Positions 46,394 to 58,214 of a stretch of DNA of 64,000 bases are shown here, one piece after another. The stretch spans positions 234,249,560-234,313,559 of the forward strand of contig NC_039358.1 of the NCBI RefSeq assembly GCF_003573695.1, read 5' to 3'. A program made the translations under genes and the position numbers. The notes beneath the pieces were generated by a model, which was given only the letters and a program-made list of their open reading frames with translations, made no database searches and was not told the DNA's origin. Origin of the DNA: Papaver somniferum. Taxonomy: Eukaryota; Streptophyta; Magnoliopsida; Ranunculales; Papaveraceae. Within the stretch, counting starts at the first letter, position 1, and each line of letters opens with the position of its first letter.

Positions 46394-47663
46394 GTATTGC
46401 ATCAAAAAAGAGTGCTGCCAAAACAAGTTTTTGCAGCACAAGAGGGTGTTGCCAAAACAAATTTTTACAGCACCAATAGGGTGCGGCCAAAACAAATTTA
46501 AGCAACACCAATCAGGTGTGGCCAAAACGAATTTAGGCAGCACCAACACTGCTGAGTCAAAAACAGAATCTCGGTGTAGCAACAAATTTTTCAAATAAAT
46601 AATTAATTCAATAATTATTTTGATACAGTTAAGAAGCAAATCCCAGACCAATTTTCTATGTCCGCAAGAGATTCCATCCTGTGGCAGTGCAACCGTATGA
46701 AGCATGCACAAGATTATTTAATGGTTGTACCCATCATTGGGCTTAATCAGTGCCTTGGACCTAGACATTTTAGAGTTGTACTTTGCTATCGTCTTGGTAT
46801 CCCATTGTTTCTTGAGAATGGCTTGTGCCCAAGTTGTAATAAAACCATGGACATCTTTGGTGATCATGCACTTCATTGTGCTAAGTATATAGGCCCCAAG
46901 TTTCGACATGATATTTTTCGTGATGTAGTCGTCGACATTTGCTTCAAAGCTAGTGTTCCTGCTCGTAAGGAAGTTTCTTTGGGATTTCTGACGAATGATG
47001 ACAAAGAGCTGAAACCTGCTGATATTCTTGTGCTTAACTGGGAAGACGGAAAGGATGTTTGTATGGATGTCACTGGTGTTTCGCCCTTCGCAGGTGATGG
47101 AATTCGCTCTTTCGTCCCAGGGAAAGCTATATCTAATGCGGTTTCACGTAAACACTCTAAATACTTGGACAAGTGTATTTCACATGGCCATGGATTGAGT
47201 GTTTTGGCTTTCTCTACTCTAGGAGAGTTGGGTGAGGATACTTTGTGTTTTTTCAAGCGCCTGAAGAATTGTTTAGTTAGTAACGACGCTAGTAGTGGTT
47301 TTGGTAGCTTTATTTTTCATAGATTAGGCGTTGCTATTCAAAAAGGTGTTGGAGCCCAGCTTGTTGCTAGGTTACCAACCAAAAGCTTTGTATAATGATT
47401 AATTCAATATTAGATATATTTTTAATAATTATAATTCAATAATTAAAAACTATAATTACTTTTTGCCACAGCAGTGCTGGTGCGGGGAAATATACATTTT
47501 GCCGCAGCAAGAGATTGAGGTGTGGCAATATACTTCTTGCTACAGGGCTTGTTGCCGCAGCTGTGGCGAAAAGTTTTGGTGCTGCTAAAAACCTTTTGCA
47601 GCACCAAATGAAGGCTTATGCCATATCCAACGGCTGCTGCAATAAACCACTTTTCTTGTAGTG
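46394..47663. mobile_element. CACTA-like element around a captured or co-mobile ORF
   Basis: The right end, read in reverse, begins CACTACAAGAAAAGTGG (47663-47647), the classic CACTA terminus. Tandem GCAGCACC/TTTTGCCGCAGC-type subterminal repeats fill 46400-46570 on the left and 47465-47645 on the right in opposite orientation. The left CACTA terminus itself was not found. No transposase is visible; the interior holds one ORF of retroelement type. Confidence 0.65.
46658..47395 (+). CDS. Restriction-like-endonuclease domain protein of retroelement origin
   Basis: This 245-residue frame is open in full, and its reading frame extends upstream into the subterminal region. It has a zinc-binding segment Cys-x2-Cys-x8-Gly-Asp-His-x3-His-Cys (residues ~53-73), then a conserved block with Lys-Glu-Val-Ser, Pro-Ala-Asp-Ile-Leu-Val-Leu and Asp-Val-Thr-Gly-Val-Ser-Pro (~105-145). 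This resembles the C-terminal restriction-like endonuclease of non-LTR retrotransposons of the early-branching type; proteins of this look occur widely in plants under mixed names. No RT domain is adjacent. It is either a truncated retroelement caught between CACTA ends or a domesticated fragment. The family assignment is from memory of pattern only. Confidence 0.5.
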   Translation: MSARDSILWQCNRMKHAQDYLMVVPIIGLNQCLGPRHFRVVLCYRLGIPLFLENGLCPSCNKTMDIFGDHALHCAKYIGPKFRHDIFRDVVVDICFKASVPARKEVSLGFLTNDDKELKPADILVLNWEDGKDVCMDVTGVSPFAGDGIRSFVPGKAISNAVSRKHSKYLDKCISHGHGLSVLAFSTLGELGEDTLCFFKRLKNCLVSNDASSGFGSFIFHRLGVAIQKGVGAQLVARLPTKSFV

Positions 47664-48188
47664 TTTTATCTCGTAACTTAAAATCCAGTTATAAATACCC
47701 AAAACATGTCTCGTGGTCCAAAATACACACCAAAATCATAAGATTGACTATGTGAACATTTGATTAAAACGTGCATCATGACCTGCAGTTTTGCCATGTA
47801 AGTTAATAATGCCTAGCCTACCGAGGACAAGATCCCGTGAAAACTACCAGCAGAGACACATCATGTGCAACCCATGGTGGATAATGCCCACCACCTGCTA
47901 ATCCCTATTTGGGGGCTGTTACTACCTGGATTTTCCCCTGTAGAAATTTCGTGTCAACCTAGTATCCCTCCATGTGAGTGGAATTTTGACATGCAGTATG
48001 AGAGACCCAGATGTCACGTGTTGTCAATGCTCAAGGATGCTGGTTTGGTATTACTACTCTCTCGCTCTCTCAAAATCAAAGTTTTCAACAGTAGAACACT
48101 CTCTCTCACACTAAGACAAACCCCCAGTCTCTTCACTTTCTCCTAAACAAAACCCTCTTTTCTACAGATCTGAAAAATTATCACTTCA
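47664..48188 (+). promoter_or_regulatory. Promoter and 5' UTR of the Hsp70 copy
   Basis: The region holds a GAA-AT-TTC heat-shock-like pair at 47943-47950 and a G-box CACGTG at 48015-48020. A CT-rich leader (about 48055-48150) precedes the ATG at 48189. A two-unit heat-shock element is weak evidence of heat induction. The CACTA-like element ends only ~525 bp upstream of the ATG. Confidence 0.45.
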
Positions 48189-50020
48189 ATGGCTGAAAGA
48201 CCAGTAAAAGGAATAGCAATAGGAATAGATTTAGGGACAACATATTCATGTGTTGCAGTTTGGCAGAATGATCGAGTTGAGATCATTGCAAATGATCAAG
48301 AAAATCGGACTGCTCCTTCTTATGTTGCTTTTGATGACACTGAGCGTATGATTGGTGAGGCTGCTAAGAATCAAGCTGCTGTCAATCCTACCAACACCGT
48401 CTTTGGTAAGCTTGATTTTTTATTTTTCCAAGTTTTTTACATAAAGAGAGATTTGGTTATATTAATTTCATTTTCATATGGACTTGATTTCTTTGATCTT
48501 GCATTATGTTTCTTTCTTGATTGTAATATGGACTTGACATGAGATTATAATAACCTAACCAACTCCGATTATACGTCTTGATTGTCACTGGGTCTGCGGA
48601 TTCAAGCTCTTGATCTTCAATTTGTGAATATTTATGTATTTGTCAGATAATATTGATCAACTGTGTTCTATCTTTCTTTCAGTTGATAGATAATGTTGTA
48701 AATATTGATACATGAGAATATATAACAGTGTAATTGATCAATTGTGTGTTTGTTCTTTAGATTTAGGACCTAGAGATTGTATAATGAATCGGTTTTTCTG
48801 TTTTCTGTAGATGCGAAACGTTTAATTGGTAGGAAGATTAGCGATAGCTTTGTTCAGAGTGATATGAAGCTATGGCCCTTCAAAGTCATTGCCGGAGTGG
48901 ACGAAAAGCCGATGGTTCAACTCAGTTACAAGGGTAAGGAGATACAGTTATCAGCTGAAGAAATATCAGCCATGGTTCTAATTAAGATGAGGGAAACTGC
49001 CGAAACTTATCTTGGTACTAGTGTTATGAATGCTGTCATTACTGTGCCTGCTTACTTCAATGATTCTCAGCGTCATGCTACTAGAGATGCTGGTACAATC
49101 GCCGGCCTTAATGTAATGCGAATTATCAGTGAACCAACAGCGGCTGCAATTGCTTATGGTCTTGATAAGAGGGCAACAAATGTTGGTGGTGCTCAGAATG
49201 TTCTTATCTTTGATCTTGGTGGTGGTACTTTTGATGTTTCTGTACTTACAATTGAACAAGGTAACTTTGAAGTTAAGGCTACAGCTGGAGATACCCATCT
49301 TGGAGGGGAGGATTTTGACAGTAGGATGGTAAGTCATTTTGTAACAGAGTTTAAGAGGAAGCACAAGATGGATATTAGTGGAAACCCAAAGGCTCTTAGG
49401 AGGTTGAGAACATCATGCGAGAGGGAAAAGAGGACCCTCTCATCAAATGTGCGGATGCTTTGTATGAAGGACTCGATTTTCATGTGTCCGTCAGTCGTGC
49501 TAAATTTGAAGAGTTGAACATGGATTTGTTTCTGAATTGTATGGGACCAGTTGAGAAATGTTTAACGGATGCTAAGATAGACAAGAGTGCTGTTCACGAA
49601 GTTGTCCTTGTTGGTGGGTCCACTCGAATTCCTAAGGTTCAGTCTCTTCTGCAAGATTTCTTCAATGGAAAGGAAGTCTGCAGGAGCATCAACCCTGACG
49701 AGGCTGTCGCTTATGGTGCTGCAGTGCAAGCTGCTATATCGAGTGGTGAGGGAAATGAGAAAGTGCAGGACTTGGTGTTGTTGGATGTTACTCCTATTTC
49801 TCTTGGCGTTGAGAAAATTGGAGGTGTTATGGATGTGTTGATCCCAAGGAACACTACCATTCCCACCAAGAAAATAAAGGTATTCACTACCAAAAAAGAC
49901 TATCAAACCAGTGTGCCGATATCAGTGTATGAGGGTGAGAGAACTAGAGCTTGCGACAATAATTTGTTGGGAAAGTTCATGTTACAAGGAATAACCCTAG
50001 CACTTCGTGATACCAGAGTT
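48189..50020 (+). pseudogene. HSP70: Cytosolic Hsp70/Hsc70-like gene, frameshifted and truncated
   Basis: Exon 1 (48189-48405) starts with the Hsp70 signature [11 protein letters not shown]. A 405-nt intron (48406-48810, GTAAGC...TGTAG) sits at the conserved plant position inside the Asp codon after Val-Phe. Exon 2 carries the ATPase motifs ([25 protein letters not shown]) and the linker before the peptide-binding domain. Compared with the second copy at 59860, 16 nt are missing near 49452; the frame ends at 49517 and homology continues in another frame. At ~50020 the peptide-binding domain breaks off into the 3' flank of U4, so the lid and EEVD end are absent. Hsp70 folds cytosolic proteins; this copy cannot make a complete chaperone. 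Confidence 0.9.
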
Positions 50021-50210
50021 ATATTTTACACATTTCATTATCAGTTCAGTTAGCTAAACAAGGATTGATTTTCTATCCATGTACACCTATCAAAATAACC
50101 TGAAGCATAACTACCAAAATATCACGTACCACATCGGAGAGTGATACACAACTTAGTGCAAGATTGCGGTGCCTGGAGCAAAAAGTGAAGGCTACTTACA
50201 CAGCAATCAG
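50021..50210 (-). other. 3' flank of WRC unit U4, joined to Hsp70
   Basis: TTTTACACATTTCATTATCAG and the following ~190 bp match the U2 and U3 3' flanks (5667 and 26117 onward). The part of the flank normally lying further from the gene is replaced by Hsp70 sequence, which defines a rearrangement breakpoint at about 50015-50025. Confidence 0.7.
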
Positions 50211-53010
50211 TCACTTAGCAGTTTCATCTCCATGGCTGGCAGTTGTAGAAGGAAGGAAAAAAAGGATCTTTTCCATTTTTGTAAATACTGAACAACTGCA
50301 TTGAGTATCTTCTAGCCAGCCTCTTACAGTCTTCAACCACGTTAGAATCGAATATCTTCAACTCTTTGACAGACTTGTTCAGGTCACCTTTGCAGTCCGG
50401 ACCCGTTAGAAACTTGGCCAAAGTAGTACACCTGTTGAAAGAAAATATCAGTAAGGGCTAACAGGGTATGAAAACGACAAACCAAGAAAAGATGTTACTG
50501 TTGATTCTTCTCATTGCATTTTGTTCATTGCTCTTCGACATAATTATGCACATTTTGCTGGCTGGCTTTCTGCCTTGTGCACGTACAACCACAAGCACCA
50601 ACATCTGTTGCTCCCACTGTTCGCCCAACAACTACAGATACAAAATCTGAGGAAGTTACGAGAAATTGACCACTAATTTTTTTCTGGTGCAACCCAATTC
50701 CTTCAGTAGTTGATATACAAAGTCCGCAGTCAGTACAAGAATTGAAATTTCATTTTGAGAAGCTATTTGCAGGATATCATAATATCTCCACCAACTATAG
50801 TGAGAAATAACAACGACAGGTTTTAAGTAAAGAAAGGCAGTGCTGTATTTAGACCGGGAGACGAGAAAGGAACAAATGTATGATATGCTCATTCCTCTTG
50901 ACGCGCATATTGATCCCGAAGCATAAAGGTAAGTCTTCAGACATTTTGATACGCAAGTAATAATGCTCTAACTACTGAGGATAGTTTTCTAAGGTAAGGC
51001 CAGATAATAGAGGAATTGTATCATTTTTATGATATGGCTAATCAAGATATTACGATAACAACCTATGGATTCAACTGAACATAGAGAATGTAAACCAACA
51101 AGCTCCCTATTTCTGCTACATTGAACAAGCCAATGATTTTTAACTATAAAAACAATAGTTTGCGAATTGGAAATGAAGGAAAACTGTAGAGAATTTTTAA
51201 CATACCTGAGAGCATCGCCGTTATGGAACAACCCCTTGTCTGATATTTCATCTTCACATATCTGCTGTCGATAGAGAGCACAAACAGCTTTCAAACACAG
51301 CTCAGGATCCTCTTCAAATGAAGAAAGCATATCAGTTTCAATCTTCCATTTTATTTCTTTGTCTTCCTTCCTATTTCTATATTTCATCGCCATCATGTCC
51401 ATAAAAGTCCCAAGAGAACCTTCTGAATCAGTAGAATTATCAGAATCATCAGATTCCTCAAGACATTCACCACTGTCATCATCTGAAACCAAGTTCACAA
51501 AAGCCTTCGTACTCATTTCAAGATGATTTTGAGATGATGATCCATGTTGAGATGGTCTCTCCTCCGAACATCCCCAACCCTTCCCTTCTTCAACCTTCTC
51601 AACCCCATTTGATAAATGTAGACTTCCAGAAGAAATGTTCACAGCAGAGTAATAGTGAAATTCAGACTCCGATTCATGATGTTCATTGTTGTCAATGCCA
51701 TGCACATTAAGCACATTCTCTTTGGTTTTCAACTCAAACACATGAGAATCCTTCCTCCCTCCACTGCTGGTTTCAGCATTATGGTTGCTCGTGTTGTGCT
51801 TTTCACCACTTTGAGTAACTTCATTCTGCAAACCCCATGCTTCGGACTCTATCTCTTCAGAATTACGCAATTCTTCGCATCTTAATATTGAACTTTCCTT
51901 TCCATGCCTCGGGAGTATGCCCTCCAAATTCGAAAAGAAACATCTCATTGTTGAATTTTCATTTTCCACCCTCAGAACTCGGCTCTCCAAACCGGAATAC
52001 ATCTTCCTCCAATATTCAGCTGCATCCTCGAAAGTCTTTCTAGTCTCCACCACCCCTAATAATTTACCCTGGAGTGTGGTGCACTCGACTTTCTTCTTTT
52101 CAAGCTCCACAGACAATTGAAAACACTTACTCTTGTAATGCTCCAGACTCTCCAATTCAACCACAGTTTCCCCAATTCCTTTGAATGATTCTGGTTGTCC
52201 AGACTTTTCTGCTCTTTCAACATTTTCCCTCTTCCTCCCAATTCTATCAGCTGCATGAAAAATTCCCAATTAGTAAGACAATGGAATGATTCTTACTGTT
52301 CCTCTGGGGGACTTAAACTGATGAAATCTATGAATTTTCTCAATTATCGTATTTTAAACATGTAAGCAAATGGAAGAGGTGAAATTATGATATTTGTTGA
52401 ATTAGTTATCATAATTTTAAACATGTAACAAATGAAGATGTAAGAATTACTCACAGGTATTGTCACCAGCAGCTCTTAGTTTTTGAATTTCTGCTTCATC
52501 ATCTTCCCCGGTTACTTTCTCCCCCCGTTTTGAGCAGTTAGTTTCTTGTATAGGACCAGTAGCAGTACTACAACCTGCACCTTCACCATCTCCACTTGTC
52601 TTCTTCTTTTAATAATAATTCTTACTATAACTTGAATAATAGTTGTAATCTTTTTCACAATATTTGGTCTTGGGAACACTAGCATCATCAGTAGCAGCAC
52701 CATAACTCATCCTAACATTCTTGCATCTATATACACCAGATGTATATATACCAGCTGTGTGAGAACAAAAGTGTTCATCTGGAAGCAGCTCCATCTCCAT
52801 CTCCTCCTTGTTCTTTTTGGTTATATATTTTCTCTTGTTTGAAGTCATCGAAGAAGGATTCTTAGTAGAAAAATCTGTAAAATGTTTATCACAGTATTTT
52901 AGATTATTATCAGCACTAACATTCTTGCATCTCCGAACTTTCCCATTGTGTCTTCTGCAAATCTTCTGTTCACCACCACCAGCACCTGCTTGATGAATCT
53001 CTATCTCCAT
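50211..53010 (-). pseudogene. WRC-domain/coiled-coil gene, unit U4, near-intact with early stop
   Basis: Exons correspond to 53010-52455, 52250-51206 and 50431-50211, with the same splice sites as U3. The ATG at 53010 is preferred over an upstream in-frame ATG because it aligns with the other units. Exon 1 encodes two WRC motifs. The second ends Cys-Glu-Lys-Asp instead of Cys-Glu-Lys-His, losing a zinc ligand, and a TAA at 52611-52609 stops the chain at ~133 residues. The coiled-coil exon is open and has its own extra acidic insert (Asn-Asn-Glu-His-His-Glu-Ser-Glu). In exon 3 one extra T in the run near 50265 shifts the last ~12 residues and ends the frame at 50224. It is likely a recent pseudogene, or a gene for a short WRC-only protein. 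Confidence 0.75.
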
Positions 53011-53250
53011 TACAACACCAAGAAAAAGTTCTAATTTTGACCTAGAAATTGAAATCAGAGAGTACAACACTGTTCTAAAAGTGGATCTATAATAATTACG
53101 AAGCCTCCTTTAAGTACCAGAGTAGTTGGCAGGTCGGGTTTTATTGTTTTTGTCGATTATACACTTATAATTATGAACTTGCTTTGGATAGTCAAACGAT
53201 TGGTGTTTTGGTCGTAATCTTTTACTTCTTTTGAAGCCGTGAGAACTAAG
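53011..53250 (-). promoter_or_regulatory. Upstream region of WRC unit U4
   Basis: It shares CCTAGAA..TGAAATCAGA, TTTAAGTACCAGAGTAG and TTGAAGCCGTGAGAA with the upstream regions of the other units, in diverged form. It is the probable 5' UTR and proximal promoter. Confidence 0.45.
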
Positions 53251-53371
53251 AAGAATATTTCTATCTGCTTCTGTGATGAGGTAAAAAATAAACTTTTTTC
53301 TCAGACCAACGGTGGTTCTCTTGCTTCGGAGAAAGTAGAGTTTTATTTTATTCCGAAATTACGTGCACCCC

Positions 53372-54079
53372 ATGTTTTTTTTTTTTTTTTTTTGAAAGTT
53401 ACTTGCATTTCAGATCAACTAACTTGGGGAGTTAGTAACCCTTACATCTAACAGAGTAGAGCCATCTAATGTCAGGGGATGAGCTGCCTCCCTAACATTT
53501 GATTTATCTATTTATAGGGCATTGTTAATACAAAAAGGTGGAGTCTTCCTCCAAATGAGGATATCCCTAAAAGACTTCGCTTCTTTTGTCAAAGTATCTG
53601 CCACATTGTTTGCATTTCTGGGAACAAAATAAAAACCTAAGAAATTTTGACATAAATTAAAAGTTATTTTGACTTCATCCAAAATAGTTTGGTTATGTCA
53701 TTCCAATTGAGAAACTTTCCCATTCAAGTAGTCGAACAAGTTCTTGCAATCGCCTTTCACTGTGAAATCTGACATTCCTTCTTCCACTGCCCGTTGCGCT
53801 CCTTGAAGCAATCCTAAGGCTTCCGCTTCTTCAGAGGTAGTTGTTGTGATTGGTCCTGCTTTTCCAAGTTCAAACTCTCCTGCATCATTCCTAAAGATTA
53901 AAGAGAAATCTGCAGGCAAATTCATGGAAATCCAGGCTGCATCTATATTGAGTTTAAATTTAGATTTCCTAGGTAGAATCCATTTCTGCAGGTTACTATT
54001 ATCCAATGGTACATTTCTAGATGGGATATTGTCTTTATACCAGAAGTCAAGAAATCTCTGAATTTCTCTAAATCCAATG
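53372..54079 (-). mobile_element. 5'-truncated LINE insertion with target duplication
   Basis: A T-run of ~19 at 53375-53393 is the poly(A) tail seen from the other strand. GTGCACCCC flanks the insertion at 53363-53371 and 54080-54088. Between them lies only the 3' end of a LINE, including its RNase H. The boundaries are firm because both the tail and the duplication are visible. Confidence 0.85.
53550..54079 (-). pseudogene. LINE RNase H domain fragment
   Basis: The open frame 54006-53698 reads Lys-Leu-Asn-Ile-Asp-Ala-Ala-Trp, the RNase H start of plant LINEs, then Glu-Ala-Glu-Ala-Leu and Val-Lys-Gly-Asp-Cys. After a stop at 53700 the same frame continues to a Val-Pro-Arg-Asn-Ala-Asn segment near 53610. 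Upstream RT and endonuclease domains are missing because of 5' truncation. Confidence 0.8.
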
Positions 54080-54089
54080 GTGCACCCCT

Positions 54090-56408
<2,319 letters not shown>

Positions 56409-56489
56409 TAAGGGAAATTCCTGTGGGAATCGACAAACCCATATCCATGTAGTTGGCCAAACTGGTTTTTCCACTATGGTAAAGCAATA

Positions 56490-56595
56490 GGCGTTGGATG
56501 ACTTAGCGCGCGAGAGACAGACAAAAGATGGAGATTGTAGGTAAAGCGCCGACGTTGGAAGGACAAGCGCTGGCGCTCAAAGCTTCAACGCCGCG
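56490..56595. repeat. Left subterminal GC-rich motif array
   Basis: AGGCGTTGG, TAGCGCGCGAG, AAGCGCCGACGTTGG, AAGCGCTGGCGCT and AACGCCGCG lie within 100 bp of otherwise AT-rich DNA, followed ~30 bp later by the TATA-like CTCTATAAATTACC. A similar array sits near the right end of the element. Confidence 0.6.
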
Positions 56596-56699
56596 ATTTA
56601 AGCTTCACTTTTTACCTCTATAAATTACCATCAATTTCAAACAATTCACTCACACCAAAATTCACTTCTTGAATTTTCTCTTCTAAAATCTATTTCTCA

Positions 56700-56984
56700 A
56701 TGGCTGAAAAGACGATTACACTTTTTTGCGATGCTAAACTTGAAGCTGTTGTTTCTAAGACACGTGGGAGTTTTAAAAAGATTGAAAATTGTAAGAGGGA
56801 AGTGCAAGTTTTTGAAGTTGCTCCAAGAAAATGTTCCGCTAAAAGGAAAAGAAGAGCTCCAGTTTTGAAAGTTAACAACAAAAAATTCAAAAACATAGGC
56901 GAAACTGTCAAAGAGCGTGTTGAATGGAAGATACGTCAAATGAAGATAAATAGGAGGCCAAAACTTATACTCTATTTTTATTGA
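56700..56984 (+). CDS. Small basic protein of the Harbinger-like element (ORF A)
   Basis: This 94-residue frame is rich in Lys and Arg, with a clustered Ala-Lys-Arg-Lys-Arg-Arg-Ala segment near residue 45 that could be a nuclear signal. The start has good support: the TATA-like CTCTATAAATTACC lies ~80 bp upstream, and the related elements at 8729 and 30324 carry the same upstream block and ATG region. No known domain was recognised. Conservation across three copies suggests a role for the element, but its function is unknown. Confidence 0.5.
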   Translation: MAEKTITLFCDAKLEAVVSKTRGSFKKIENCKREVQVFEVAPRKCSAKRKRRAPVLKVNNKKFKNIGETVKERVEWKIRQMKINRRPKLILYFY

Positions 56985-57295
56985 AGTTGTTTAGTATGTT
57001 TTATTATTGCCTAATTTTATATCTTGTAAAAGAATTGGCATCAATGAATGAAAATATTTAGTTTTTGAAATATAGAGACTTCCAATTCAGATTAAGCGAA
57101 ATTTATTACAATTTAAACTTGCAAATAACATCAAACTACATTTTAATAAACCACAACAAAAACATCAAACTACATCAAATCCAGGGACATTCTCTTTGTA
57201 GAGTTCATAACATTCAAAATGCTTAAACTCTCTTTCGCTTTCTTCAGTTTACTTGGTCTGAGCGATTGTTTCTGTAGAACAGATAAACAACAAGT

Positions 57296-57919
57296 TTAGG
57301 TGTTTATGATGCAGTTGATTAATGAGGACAAAGGTAAGATACTCACTAGTTTTTCGTGGGATAATCTAGAATAAATACGGTGAACCATCCACAAAACTTC
57401 TGTACAATGTTTGACTTCATTATTGATGAATGCAATTCTTAGTTCTAGGCTCTTACTGTTTCTTATTGTTTCGGTCCGCGATGCTACAAAATGTCCCAAT
57501 ACTCTCATCAAACGATGTATCCAACATCGAACAAGAGTAACGTATTCTTCCATTATAAAGACCGGGAGAGACATTCGAGTGTAGTACAAATGTGATTGAG
57601 ATGGACCATCTTTTAGAATTCTAAAACACGCTTCGTAACGAAAAGGTATGCCGTGAGCTTCCACCCAATTATCAAGAGCTGTTTGGATCACTTCATCTTC
57701 AGTTACACCGATGAACTTTTCTCGATCAATTTCCATTACCAGAGCAACAAATGGTTGGACTGTAAGCCTAATATATTGAAAATGAGCACGCAATCGACGA
57801 GTATCTCGGTTTTCTGGGTTTCCCGTCAGTGAGACGAACATTGAAAAAACGTTCTCCCAAAAAGAACCTTCTTGAAAGCATATACCAGTTATTACCCTAT
57901 GAAAAAATATGCTTTGCAT
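57296..57919 (-). CDS. Harbinger ORF1-like SANT-type protein (ORF B)
   Basis: The 207-residue frame reads from a possible start at 57919. Gly-x-x-Phe-Gln-x-x-x-Phe-Trp-x-x-Val and Asn-Arg-Asp-Thr-Arg-x-Leu-x-x-x-Phe (residues ~12-55) are the second and third helix region of the SANT-like domain. The Phe-Arg-Tyr-Glu-Ala-Cys-Phe-x-Ile-Leu-Lys-Asp motif (~97-108) is the usual C-terminal mark of the family. The usual Thr-x-x-Glu-Asp start is missing, so the real N-terminus may lie upstream or be lost. ORF1 proteins assist the transposase in DNA binding and nuclear import. Confidence 0.6.
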   Translation of the reverse strand: MQSIFFHRVITGICFQEGSFWENVFSMFVSLTGNPENRDTRRLRAHFQYIRLTVQPFVALVMEIDREKFIGVTEDEVIQTALDNWVEAHGIPFRYEACFRILKDGPSQSHLYYTRMSLPVFIMEEYVTLVRCWIHRLMRVLGHFVASRTETIRNSKSLELRIAFINNEVKHCTEVLWMVHRIYSRLSHEKLVSILPLSSLINCIINT

Positions 57920-57929
57920 ATAGTTATAT

Positions 57930-58214
57930 CCTCTTTTTCAGTAAACTTTGGACCATGATTTCTAAAGACATTTCTGCAGAGTGAGAGAGATTGAGAGTTT
58001 TATAAAAGCAGAAGAAGAAGAAGAAGAAGAAGAAGAATAAGAAGAAGAAAATGTGATTTTGGATATGGGAAGAATGGAATTTATAGGTCGAGAAAGAAAA
58101 TAGAGTCGTTAGAAATATAACTGTTGGCGTTGGTAGTAAAACCGCGCGACTTTCCTTTAAGCTCCCGTTTGAATTACCAACGCCTATTTTTTTGTTATAA
58201 GTACAACACTAGGG
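57930..58214. promoter_or_regulatory. Divergent promoter region between ORFs B and C
   Basis: Between the back-to-back ORFs lie a GAA microsatellite, a TTTATAGG TATA-like site reading left (~58080), a GC-rich motif block (GTTGGCGTTGGTAG, CCGCGCG, CCAACGCC, ~58120-58185) and TTATAAGTAC reading right (~58195). This mirrors the subterminal zones and suggests that the GC-rich motifs act as shared control sites. Confidence 0.4.
58011..58049. repeat. (GAA)n microsatellite
   Basis: About 12 GAA repeats with one ATA interruption, within the divergent region of the Harbinger-like element. Confidence 0.9.

Noticed and set aside
46208..46394. Direct repeat that could be taken for a pair of LTRs or a CRISPR-like array
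   Set aside because: Only two copies of ~55 bp with a 77-bp spacer, no TG...CA ends, no primer site, and eukaryotic context. It is a local duplication.
48189..49517. Functional Hsp70 gene
   Set aside because: The frame ends at 49517 after a 16-nt loss, and the C-terminal half is replaced by WRC flank sequence.
58011..58049. GAA repeat as a possible polypurine tract of an LTR element
   Set aside because: It is a plain microsatellite with no adjacent LTR start.
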